DNA from: Brasenia schreberi | Lineage: Eukaryota > Streptophyta > Magnoliopsida > Nymphaeales > Cabombaceae | Direction of reading: 5' to 3' | Length of the DNA: 64,000 nt | NCBI GenBank assembly: GCA_036023115.1 | Contig: JAYKKT010000076.1 | Coordinates: 5,084,001 to 5,148,000, forward strand | Part shown: positions 36,401-48,400 of the stretch, piece by piece | Layout: each line of letters starts with the position of its first letter | Numbering within the stretch: position 1 is the stretch's first letter | Translations under genes and position numbers: made by a program | The notes under the pieces: model-generated | What the model was told of the DNA's origin: nothing | Seen by the model: only the letters and a program-made list of their open reading frames with translations | The model's database searches: none

Positions 36401-39400
36401 ATTCTTAACCCAAAATGCTATCAAAATTGGGCAAGAACAATGAAAAAACAATGTTATAAAAACCATATCATATTATACAATATAATATGATTTTATCGCG
36501 TATCATATGAAGATATGGTACGATACATGAGCACGTATAACTTATCGCGATTTATTGTGTCGTATCGTACGATACAGGAGTGTATCACACCGTATCATAT
36601 GATACACCCGTATCGTAAAAGTTGATGTCGATTTTTTTGTTATAAATTCCAGAAATCCAAAACTTGCAGATTTCATTTATGTTTCTTCCCAAACCCTTTT
36701 CACGTCATTTCCCTGCTTACAGATCCTCTTCTTACCTTGTTCTTGTTGATTTCATGAATTATTCATAAGATTCTCAAGTATTTCACCCAATCCAATTCTC
36801 GATCTGTAGGGTTTTTATCAAATCCGTGTCATACCTATTTCCTTTAGCATTCTACCTGATTTTTTACTTTAAAAATTTGGAGGATTTGCAAATTCCGTGA
36901 TTCTTAACCTCTAAAAGTCTTTTTATTCTTATTGATTATCCACTTTTGTCTTAATGGCTTCCAATCAAGTCGATCCGGCTTAGAAATATTATACTCCTTT
37001 GTATGAAGGGAATAGGCTTGTAAACAAGTGCATGTTTTGCAATGCTGTAAAACATGGTGGTATTTCTCGTATGAAACATCACCTTACGGGAACTAAAAAT
37101 GATTCTAGTGAATGTCCTCGGGTTTTTGAAACAGTGAAGTATGAGATTAAGTAGGTATTGGAGGCTTCAAAGGAGAAATAAGAGATTAAGGGTGAGAGAG
37201 AGGGCAGAAATAGGTGATTTGGATATGCCTCAACCATCTGAAGATACTACTGCTCAGGGGATGTATGGTGATTATGGTTATCGTGTTGATGAATTAAATG
37301 GTGCAGTTGAGATGAAAGAAGAGATGACTGAAAAGGAGAGGAGAATGCAAGAAAAGGGAAAAACTGTAGGTTATGGTGGTAGTAGAAGTAGAATTGCCTC
37401 TTGTTCCCGATACCTACGAGGGGTACTAGAGGAGGTAGTGACCCTAGTGGGATGCCTTCATTTTTTCCCCCCACGTACGACTCCTGGAGCTCAGCCAAAC
37501 CTTAGATTAGTTATGGCTTTAAAGGAGGTAATGGAGAAAGTAGATTTAAAGTGTGCTGAATTTTTTTATGAAAATTGCCTTCCTTTTAATGTTGCAAACT
37601 TATTTTCTTTTCAAAGTATCGTGGATGCTATTGTCAGTGTGGGATCGGGGTATAGAGTCCCTACTTATCATGCTTTTAGGAGCACATTATTGCTGAAATG
37701 GGTTGATATTATTAATGCATGGAGTTCTGAATTTAGGGAGTCGTGGAAGGACTTAGGATGTTCTATTAAGGCTGATGGTTAGACAAATGGTCAACATAGG
37801 TCTTTGGTAAACTTCCTACTCTATTGTCCCAAAGGTACATTATTTTGAAATCATATGACTTTCCTATATTGATAAAACTGCATATAATTTACTCCCTATT
37901 TTTTAAGAAGTTGAGGAAGTTAGTGTTTCAAATGTTTTTCAATTCATTACTGATAATGCTGTAAATTTTAGAAAAACTGGTAAGATGCTTGAGGCAAACC
38001 ATCCATCCTTAGAATGGACTCCATGTGTTGCACATTGCATAGACTTAATGCTTGAAGATTTGAGTGCAATGGATGAAATAAGAGGGACTATAGATGCATG
38101 CAGAAATATTACAAAGTTTATTTATAATCATTCTTCTGTATTGCATTTAATGTGAATTCATACAGTTGGTAGGGAATTAATTAAACCTTTATTGACAAGA
38201 TTTGCTACAAATATCATTATTGTGCAAAGCCTTGTCATACATAAAAATGCATTAAAAAAATTGTTTGCATCTGATGAATAGAGCTCTATTAGTTGGTCTA
38301 GAAAGAGGGAGGAGATTACTGTGATAGATGTTGTTTTCAATGCTGATTTTTTAGAAAGTTGCAGCAAATTTTTTAGGATGACTGTACCTTTAGTTAAGGT
38401 AATGAGGATGGTAGACAGTGAAGATAGACCTGTTATGCCTTATATATACGATGCTGTGGATAAGGCCAAATTAGAAATACAAGCAAACCTTGACCGCAAG
38501 TAGTCGATTTTAAAGAAAGTTTGGAAGATAATTGATGCACGTTGGAACCGCCAAATGCATTATGATTTTCATGCTGCTACATATTTACTTAACCCTTCTA
38601 TTCAATTTTCTCCTTAACTTTGTGGAGGATGAAGAAGTGAAAAAGGGTATCTTAAATGCAATTGACCTTGTTGAAGATATCTACTCGTTGTAATATTCAT
38701 TTAGAGTTAAACAAGTATATACTGAGTTTTGGAGATTTTTAAAGGCCAATTGCAATCCAACTCCGCTCCCAAATGCGATCACATATTATGTTTTTATTGA
38801 TATTCATTTAAGTTATTAATTGATTGACTTCATGTGTTTCTTATTAATCATTATCGTGTTTTATTTCATATGAATGGTGGGCTCGTTTTGGTATAGATGC
38901 ATTGAATTTGTCAAGGTTTGCTCAATGTATATTGAGCCAAACATATAGTTTAAGTGTGTGCGAGAGGAATTGGAGCTTTTTCGAACACATTCATACGAAA
39001 AAGCAAAATAGACAAGAGCATGCTCGACTACGTGATTTGGTATACGTTGCCTATAACATTGAAGTTAAGGCAAAGGTAATAATTAGAAAATATATATTGT
39101 TTGTTGTTGCCTAGTTCTTGATTTCTTTCTTAATCTTATTAATAATAAATGCTTGATGTGGCTATATTGCATTTGATATTCATTATAATTTGAATATTCT
39201 TCCTTTACAGGCAAATTCAAAAAGATGGAAGAAGGACAAGGAAGGTGCCATATGACTCGTTGAGTTACGAAAATGTTGATATTCTTGACGATTGGGTCGA
39301 AAAGGAGGAACCCATAGAGGATGAAAATTGGAGGACACTCCAAGCTGAAACAGAACTTGGAGTTGGAGACTATGAAAATGAAGCCAAAGGTGTTGGATGG

Positions 39401-42400
39401 GCAGATCCTATTATGGAGGAAGAAGAGGGAGGAGATGATAATGACGATGGTGATGATGGTGATCGTGACTACGTTGATTATAATACTTTCATTGATTATG
39501 ATTCACGTTGTGAATGATTGTAATTTGTAACTTTATAACGTTTTCATCTTTGATGATTGTAAGTTATACTCGTAAGTTGTAACTTTGATGATTATGATCC
39601 TAATAGTTAATGACTAATGGTACAGATTCTATGAAATATGGAATATGGAATTATGGATTCATGGAATATGTAATTATATTTATGGATGCTTGTAGCATTA
39701 TTATGGAGATGTTTTTGTTATACTATGAATGCTTTTTTATACTGTTATAGATATTTTGTTAATTAATTTTACTTTTTGAATTAAAAAAAAATACAGTGTA
39801 TCATACTGTACCATATGATATGGTACGATACAACAGTATCGGTGCCCCCATGCGATAGGGCACCGATACGATTTTTACAACATTGTGAAAAAATATTTTT
39901 TATCTAAAGATTTTTTTTATTATATTGATGGTATGATCCAAGAACTGACTTTAGACATTGAAGGCTTTGATGATGATGATGTTTTTAAGGCACATGAAAA
40001 ATATAAGAAAGACCTAAAAACTTGAGAAAAGATGAATGCTAAAATAACTTGAATTATTTGTCAAAATGTAGATGAAAAACTTAGAAAAAAATTAGTGTTT
40101 TCGAAAGTGCTTTTGAAAATTGAGAATATTTGAAAAAGATTCACTCTGAAGATGACTTTGTCTTTGAAATTGATTTAATGAAAATGATGATAATGCTTAA
40201 GCAAGGGAATTTAAGCATTAGACACTATCAAAATGAGTTTTCAAAATTATGGACTCAACTTAGAAGTTTTTATAAATTTGGAAAACTTCAAAAAATAGAT
40301 GAATTTCAAGAGTTTTTAGACAACCAATATTTCTTTTTGTTTATGCGTGGCTTAAGAGAACATTAGATCAAACTTAATACATAGAAAACCTAGACCAAAA
40401 GTAGACTCATTTTTTGTTGATCTTGTTATGGAGGAAATAAGATTAAAAAACATCAATGTTGCAAAAGAAATCGTTCTTGCCGCCTCCAAACCAGGAGCTA
40501 ATATGAAGATGTACAAGCCCCCGCATGTGAAAAGCTTTGAAGGACCAAGAGAAGGAACAAACAAGAAACCCACAGGACCATGGTCAAACAAGGACACTAT
40601 ATGTAACTATTATAAAGAAAGTGCGCATATAAAAACCACTTATCCTCCTCTTCGAAAGAAATTTAGAAACATGGGAGCCGTGGAAGATAAAGAAGGAGTC
40701 TTATCTACCAACATCAAAGCATTTATAGATGAAATGTTTAAATAAAAGACAAACATTTTCGAAAACGCTCTCTCAACTTCTCAAGGTATATCTTGGTTTT
40801 TTAGATTCGGGTGCTTTTTTTCATGACTCATTGTGATAAATCCTTAAATAACTCTCATGATATATTTGGAAAGCATGCGTTTATGGCCGATGGCACAAAA
40901 CTTCACATTTAAAAATTAGGAAATTTTGAAAAAGATAATTTTAAAATTCAAAATGTAAGTTTTATACCTAAACTTAATTTAAACTTTCTTTCGGTTACTC
41001 AAATTTGTGATAATGATTGTATAGTCACTTTCTTATCTAAGCATTGTGTGGTGCATGATCACCTATCGAAGAAGGTGATTCGCCAAGGCCATAGAGAAAG
41101 TGGACTATACAAAATGGATTATTTAGTTATGCCAAAATTTGAATCTTGTAATGCAGCCTAAGATGCTACTCTTTGGCATAAACGACTTAGACATTTGAAT
41201 ATGCATAAACTATATAATTTTCTGTTGAAAAAAATTGGGGAACAAAAGTTTGAATGTAAAGAATGTGTTCTTGGAAAAATGCATCTTCCTTTTGAGAAAG
41301 AAATTATGTACCAGGCAAAGCTTTTGAATTAATACAGTCTGATGTTTGGGGTCCTGCCTTTGTTGTTTCTAAGGGAGAGTTCAATATTATGTCATATTTA
41401 TGGATGACTTTACTCGCTTTACTTATATATATCTTTTGAAGTATAAATCGAAAGTATTTGAAAAGTTTGTAATCTTTTCCAACATGATTAGAAATCAATT
41501 TAGCTTCACTATTAAGGTTTTTAGATATGATTCAAGAGGAGAATACGTGTCAAATGAGTTTCAAAAGTTTATTGAAACTAGTAGAATTTTGCATAAAAAA
41601 TCTTACACTAAAACCATTCAACAAAATGGCTTAGTCGAGAGAAAACATAGGCACATTATAGAAACATGTAGAACTATGTTGATTACTAGTAATGTCTCTA
41701 AGTTTTTTTGGGTAGAAGCTACTCTTACTGCTTTATATCTTAATAATAGAATGCCTTCAACCAAACTTGAAAATATTTCTCCTTTTGAAAAACTGTATAA
41801 TATTTCTCCTTATTATGAAAGACATAGAGTTTTGGGTGCAAATATTTTGTTTATACGAATAAAAATCATAAATTGTCTCCTAGGGCCATGGAATGTGTAT
41901 TTCTTGGTTATGGAATAGACAAAAAAGGTTTAAGATATTTTGATCCTGGTAATGATAAATTGTATGTTTCTAATGATTACTATAAGACTAAATATTTCAA
42001 AAATTCTGAATCATCTTTATCTCAAGATTTCTTTAATTTAGAAGAAGACGATGATTGTGACTCTGAAGCTCATCAAGATATTCCTCGTGAGTATGATGAT
42101 GTCTAAAATGAAACTATTAATCCACAACCCATCATTGAACCATTTCCATTACATTATACTAGACGACATAGAGAATCTGATAACACATGTTTAGAACTTA
42201 GAGTTAAAAAGCTTAGTGCTTTTCTGAATGGATATATGTTTAGAATCTGATGTCTAAAAAGCTTAGTATAAAGATCTGATAACACATCTTCAGTTAAAAA
42301 ACAACTTATAACTCTTAGTGCTATAAAAAATTATAATATATATAACTTGATGTTAAAAATGCTTTTCTGAATGGATATTTAACTGAAGATGTTTATATGA

Positions 42401-45400
42401 CTTCTCTTCCCTGTTTTGATATTCTCCAAGATCATGTTCTTAAACTACAAAAAGCATTATATGGCCTCAAACAAGCCCCCAAGGCTTGGTTTGATCGATT
42501 TGAAAAATTCATGCATCTGCATAACTTTATATCTTGTTATACTGACACTGCTTTGTTTGTATGAAAGACAGATGTATGTATTGTTATTTTGCTCTTATAT
42601 GTGAATGATATGATATCACTGAGAGTGATGAAGCAGAGTGATGAAGCAGGGATTCAAGAGGTTAAACATAACCTTCACTAAGAGTTTGATATGAAAGACT
42701 TAGGCCTTCTTAAATATTTTTTGGGTATTGAAATTATTAGAAACAATTATGGTTACTTTATATCTCAAACTAAATTTGCAAATGATATAATTGATAGATC
42801 TGGTACCACAGATAACAAAAAAATGGATATTCCCGAAGTTCTTGGTACTAAGTTAAGATCCACTAATGGAGAAAGATTAGATGATATCACCCCCTACAGA
42901 CAACTTATAGGTGCTCTTACCTATCTCACTATTATCTGTCCTGACATTTCTTATGCAGTTCATATAACTAATCAATTTCAGCAAGCACCTACTTCGGTTC
43001 ATATAAGTGTTGTTATGCACATTATTCGATAGGTAAAAAACTTGACAAACAAAGGGGTTTTTTTAACTTCTTCTTCGTCTTTTAATTTATTTATGTATAT
43101 GGATGCTGACCGGGGTAGAGATGTCAATAATAGACACTCTACGACTACTTTTTGTGTTTTTTAGGTGAATCACTAATCTCCTGTAAGTGAAAGAAGCAAA
43201 AGAATAAGGTGTCACTCTCTTCGATCGAAGCAGAATATCGAGCAATGACTACTGCTGCTATGGAGATTTCTTGGATTACAACTGTTTTGAGCGATATGGG
43301 CGTTACTTCTAAAAAACCTGCTACTATGTATTGTGACAATAAAGGCGTCGTGTACATTGCTTTCAAAAACACTTTCCATGAATGGCCGAAGCATATTGAG
43401 ATAGATTAGCATCTTGTTCGTGAAGAATGCTCACATAAGAAGATAACTTTGTGTTATGTTACATCAAAGATATAATTAGCTGATTTCTTCACCAAATCTC
43501 TCTCTCCCCTACTCGCTTTCATTTCTTATTAGACAAACTTTCGGTATATACACCGTAAGTTCGAGGGAGGGTGTTAAATATAATAGTCGTTGGAGGCACC
43601 GAGGGCCAATGCCTCCAACAGCTATGCTGGCCAAGCCTGGCCAGCACCTACAACTGGTTTGTTTTGCTGCCTTTTACTCTTCCTTTCTCCCTTGTACAAC
43701 CTCTACATATATATTCTTTCTCTTCAATAAAGACATGTTGTCTAGCACAACTTTTGTTTGTAATTTGTCTCTCGTGACTCTTGCATTCTTGACTTGGGAC
43801 ATCCATTATTGGATGATTTGATATCTTGGCGCTTTGACGAATTGCAACTTGGACGATTCAACCTTCGATTATCATCAAATATTTACAAATACCAATAGGG
43901 TTTGAACCTTGTGTAATAATCTAGATGTAGTCTCTCTTTAGATAAATTTGAAGCTATTCTCTGATTTATCCAAGCTTCAACTTTTCAAGCTACAAATGAA
44001 GGATATATGATGAGAGACACACGCCATCATGATGGCACCTTCAACCTGCTGCTGGTATGCATCTGCTGATCATAAACATGAATGGCAATGAAGGATAGAA
44101 GAGAAGGGAATAGGGAGAAAAGAGAGACAAATGAGACATTATGTATGCTTGAGTCATGCACTTTTTCTTTACATGCCACTCTTGACGTCACAGATATATA
44201 AGAATGTTTACATATCTATGACATAAACAATATAACCGAAACACTAAAAAATTACAACTAAACTTTTTCCCATACTAGATGGGCTACATGGATCCTTTGT
44301 TTCCACAAAGCTCTATCATGTGCCTGTTATATGAATACCTACTACTTTTAGTGTTAGTTTTATAATTTCTAATATTTGGATATTATTATAATTGCCCGTA
44401 GTACTAAAGGTATTTTTGTCATTTTCTATTTTACAACCCATTATATAAGGACTGAACGTTTTGTATTAGGGTTAAGAGTTTGAGATTAAGAAAGATAAAA
44501 AGAGAGGGGGATGACCTCCATTGGAGAGTCTGCCCCTTCTCCAATCTCCCATTTTACGCTTCATCTTTTGTGAATGTTTTCTATTATCGATTATCCGTTG
44601 TGCTTCCCACTAATTTCAACATGGTATCAAAGCCTTCGATTGATAGGAACAGCAGCTGCGAGCAAGTTTTACAGGAGAAAGAAGCTTAGGGATTTCAAGA
44701 TGGAAACGTTACGAAGGTGATCCTTTAGTTAGCACTCATGAAATTTGGCCTAAGTTGGAAATAGGTGTAGAAGAACTTGTTTGGACATCAAGATGCAATT
44801 TACTCTAGCTACAATTGCTACACCAGAATCGCAGATTTTGTGCCTCCTAATATTCAGTCTGCTGGGTATCGTGTATTCTTGGGTCACAAACAATATTTTG
44901 TTTCCTTCGATGTGGGTGGTGGAAAGATGCAGTGGTATGCATTTCACAATGAACCACCTCGTCATGCTGATGCTCCCAATGATAAAAGGAAAGGTTGCTT
45001 GAGATATTAGGGAAATGGTTTGACAAAGTTGTAGACTTCATCCTTGCAACAAATGAAGATATTATCCTTAGTTGTGACATATATGACATAATTCCAGTTC
45101 TTAATTGGAGTAAGGGTCGTGTGGCTTTACTTGGTGATTCTATTCATGCTATGCAACCTAATCTGGGATAGGGTGGCAGGGAACATATGAAGGTGGAGAA
45201 TCATCATATGGTGACGATGCTTGTGATTGTGGATCACATCATGTGTATCTGGAACCGTCCAATATCTATAGTGTCTTATACCTTCTTCACCTGCTGGTGA
45301 AGCTACTGAATTTTACTATAAGATGATAGGAGTACAAGAAGAAGATATTGGTTGAGTGTTCACTGCACATTAAGATGGGAAACAAGAAGATGGTGCTGGA

Positions 45401-48400
45401 TGTTGGGGAAAGCTGTTTATTTTGAAAAAAGAAGAAGATGACAAAGAAGGAAGGTGGTGGGTTGACAAAAACGTGATGACGGTGGCTGACCCATCATTAT
45501 CTGAAAAGAAAGATTTGTTTTTTGAAAAAAGATAATTTCAAATTTTGAATATCAAATGCTAGAGCTGGAAAAGTAAGTTACATAATTGCATCTTGATGTC
45601 CAAACAAGTTCTTCTGCACCTATTTCCAACTTAAATCAAATTTCATCAGCGCTAACTAAAGGATCACCTTCGTAACGTTTCCATCTTGAAATCCCTATGC
45701 TTCTTTCTCCTGTAAAACTTGCTCGCAGCTGCTGTTCCTATCAATCGAAGGCTCTGATACCATGTTGAAATTAGTGGGATGCACAACGGATAATCGATAA
45801 TAGAAAACATTTACAAAAGATGAAGCGTAAAATGAGAGATTGGAGAAGGGGCAGACTCTCCAATGGAGGCCTCTCTTTTTAAAGGTTGCTTGAGATATTA
45901 GGGAAATGGTTTGACAAAGTTATAGACTTGATCCTTGCAACAAATGAAGATATGATCCTTAGTTATGACATATATGACATAATTCCAGTTCTTAATTGGA
46001 GTAAGGGTCGTGTGGCTTTACTTGGTGATTCTATTCATGCTATGCAGCCTAATTTGGGACAGGGTGACTGCATAGCTATTGAGGTTATAGTGGTACTAGA
46101 GAATATAAAGATTTCTAGTAGTTTCGAGTTCGAATATTATGGGCAGAGTTGTGATGCTCTGGGAACATCTAAAGGTGGAGAATCATCATATGGTGATGGT
46201 GCTTGTGATTGTGGATCACATCAAGTGTGTCTAGAACCGTCCAGTATTTGTAGTGTCTTATACCTTCTTCACCTGCTGGTGAAGCTACTGAATTTTACTA
46301 CAAGATGATAGGAGTACAAGAAGAAGATATTGGTTGAGTGTTCACTGCATATTGCTTCTAAGATGGGAAACAACAAGATAGTGGAGAGATGGTGCTCGAT
46401 GTTGAGGGAAAGTTGGAAGAAGATGACCAAGAAGGAAGGTGGTGGGTTGACAAAAAAGTGACGACGATGGCTGGCCCATCATTATCTGAAAAAAAAGATT
46501 TGTTTTTTGAAAAAAAGGTAATTTCAAATTTTGAATATCAAATGCTAGAGCTGGAAAAGTAAGTTACATATTACTTTCCTGATTTTGTTGGAAAGCAAAC
46601 TAGAAAGGTAGTTATAGCTCTTGAATTTTGTGAAAAAGCAAACTAGAAAGATAGTTATGAAAAGTTACTTTCCTAATTTTTTGGGAAAGAAAATCAGAAA
46701 AATAGTTATGCAAGATCACCTTCCTGATTTGGTGGAAATGATAAGATAAAAAGAAAAGGATTATCCCCACCTTTTTAGGAAAGAGAGATGGTAATTGTTG
46801 CCTATAATCTGGATAAAGAAAGTGACTGCATACGAATAAAAATCTTCTGACTTCTACAAGTCTTTCTTGCCTTGAAGGTTGCAGTAGATTGTGCTGCAGA
46901 AGAGATCACGTCACATTTTCCCAAAGCCACTCTCAATGAACAACCTTATCATGCATCCCATGCTCGAAAATCGTCTTTAGAAGACCTATGTGCAAGTAAT
47001 TCAGAATACAGTAAAGCACTGCCACTAATATCAGAGTCTTTGGAGCCAGTAAAAAGTTCCAAAGCACATGTCCCTTAGTTGAACACAAGAGGCCTAGGTA
47101 AAGGGATCTACTTGGATACCAATATTTGAATTGAATGACAAATTGGATATAGGAGCATTGTTGAGAAGGACATCACGTTTTATGATGGGTGACTAGTGCC
47201 CCCACACAGGAGACATGTATTGATATTTTGGACAATGGGAAATATTTTTGCCTCTTTTTATTCTGGATTTACTTAAGCCATAACAGGTGAAGAAGCACAA
47301 CCTCCTCTATGGAACATGTTGATGCAAACTGAGTCTGAAGAAGCACAGCCTCCTCTACGGAACATGTTGATGCAAACTGAGTCTGGTGATGATGAATTTG
47401 AACATTTTTAAGGATGTTACAAAGAGCAGGGATTCTCTCGAATTGCAGACTCGTTAATTCCTATGAGCGGATGGTTGGAAGACGAATATCATGGGAGACT
47501 AAAGGAACAAAATAAAGAAAGGGAGAATTTTATCAGTGTCATTATGCGAGAGTCAGTCTCAGAAGTCGTGGGTCATCTATGAAACTTCCCACCTTGTACG
47601 TGTGGTGCTCTCTCTCTCTCTTTGGCATTTATGTTAGCAAGATGGGCAAGGACCTTTTCAATATCATCAAGTGGAAAGGGGTGAAGCAAATATTCAACCA
47701 ACAAAGTAGTCCATGACTTCCATCTCTCTGGTTAGTGGACATAATGCTGATGATATTAATAGGAACTCTGATTCAACATAAAGTGAAAACTTGTCAAATG
47801 AAGAAAGAAGTGATTCAGAAGGGAATGAAGATTTATTTAAATCCAGAATCGATGTCAAATCATTACCAAGCATTGGAGTGGTTGCCGTACTTAAACATGA
47901 GAAAGACCATAATAATGTACTCAATGCAAAAGCATCATTACTTGGTGGATATGATGGTGGTCAGAGAGACAGTGGAGAGAAGAGAGATAAGAGGAAGTCA
48001 AGAGTACATGTTGAGGTTGAGTATGAGGGGCCTGAAAAACGTCAATCGGTCCTATGAGATTTTGGAGAGAGATATTCTTCACAGTTGCTGCTACTACGTA
48101 AAAGTTTTATTTGGTCATGTGTAGTATATTCAAGAAGGCTTTACTAGTGGAGTTATCCTCGACAGAAATGGAGTTGCAACTTCTTTAATAAGAGATCAAC
48201 ATGTCGAAGACTTTGAAGGACCAGAGAATCAAATAGTGAGAGAGATATATAGAAAACAGCATGAACAAAGCAAGAAAGAGAAGGCAACCGTGTAGGGGTG
48301 CCGACGTTTAGTTGTGAGCAAATTGAATGGAATGTCTGCCGATTCTTGAAAGTTTACATAAAAGAGATGGATGTTAAAGATTGCAGTCATGAGGACTGCA

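Larger units (their letters stand above)
35893..43887 (+). mobile_element. Ty1/copia retrotransposon 2, full length with both LTRs, in the LIN-related intron
   Basis: LTRs at 35893-36252 and 43572-43887, a primer-binding-like TGATATCAGAG directly after the 5' LTR (compare TGGTATCAGAGC for plant initiator tRNA-Met), gag and pol remnants on plus, and a purine tract (TCGAGGGAGGG) before the 3' LTR. The flanking five bases are AGGAC and AATAC, so the target duplication is decayed or absent. It lies opposite to the host gene. A 3.4-kb hAT is inserted near its 5' end. Confidence 0.9.
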
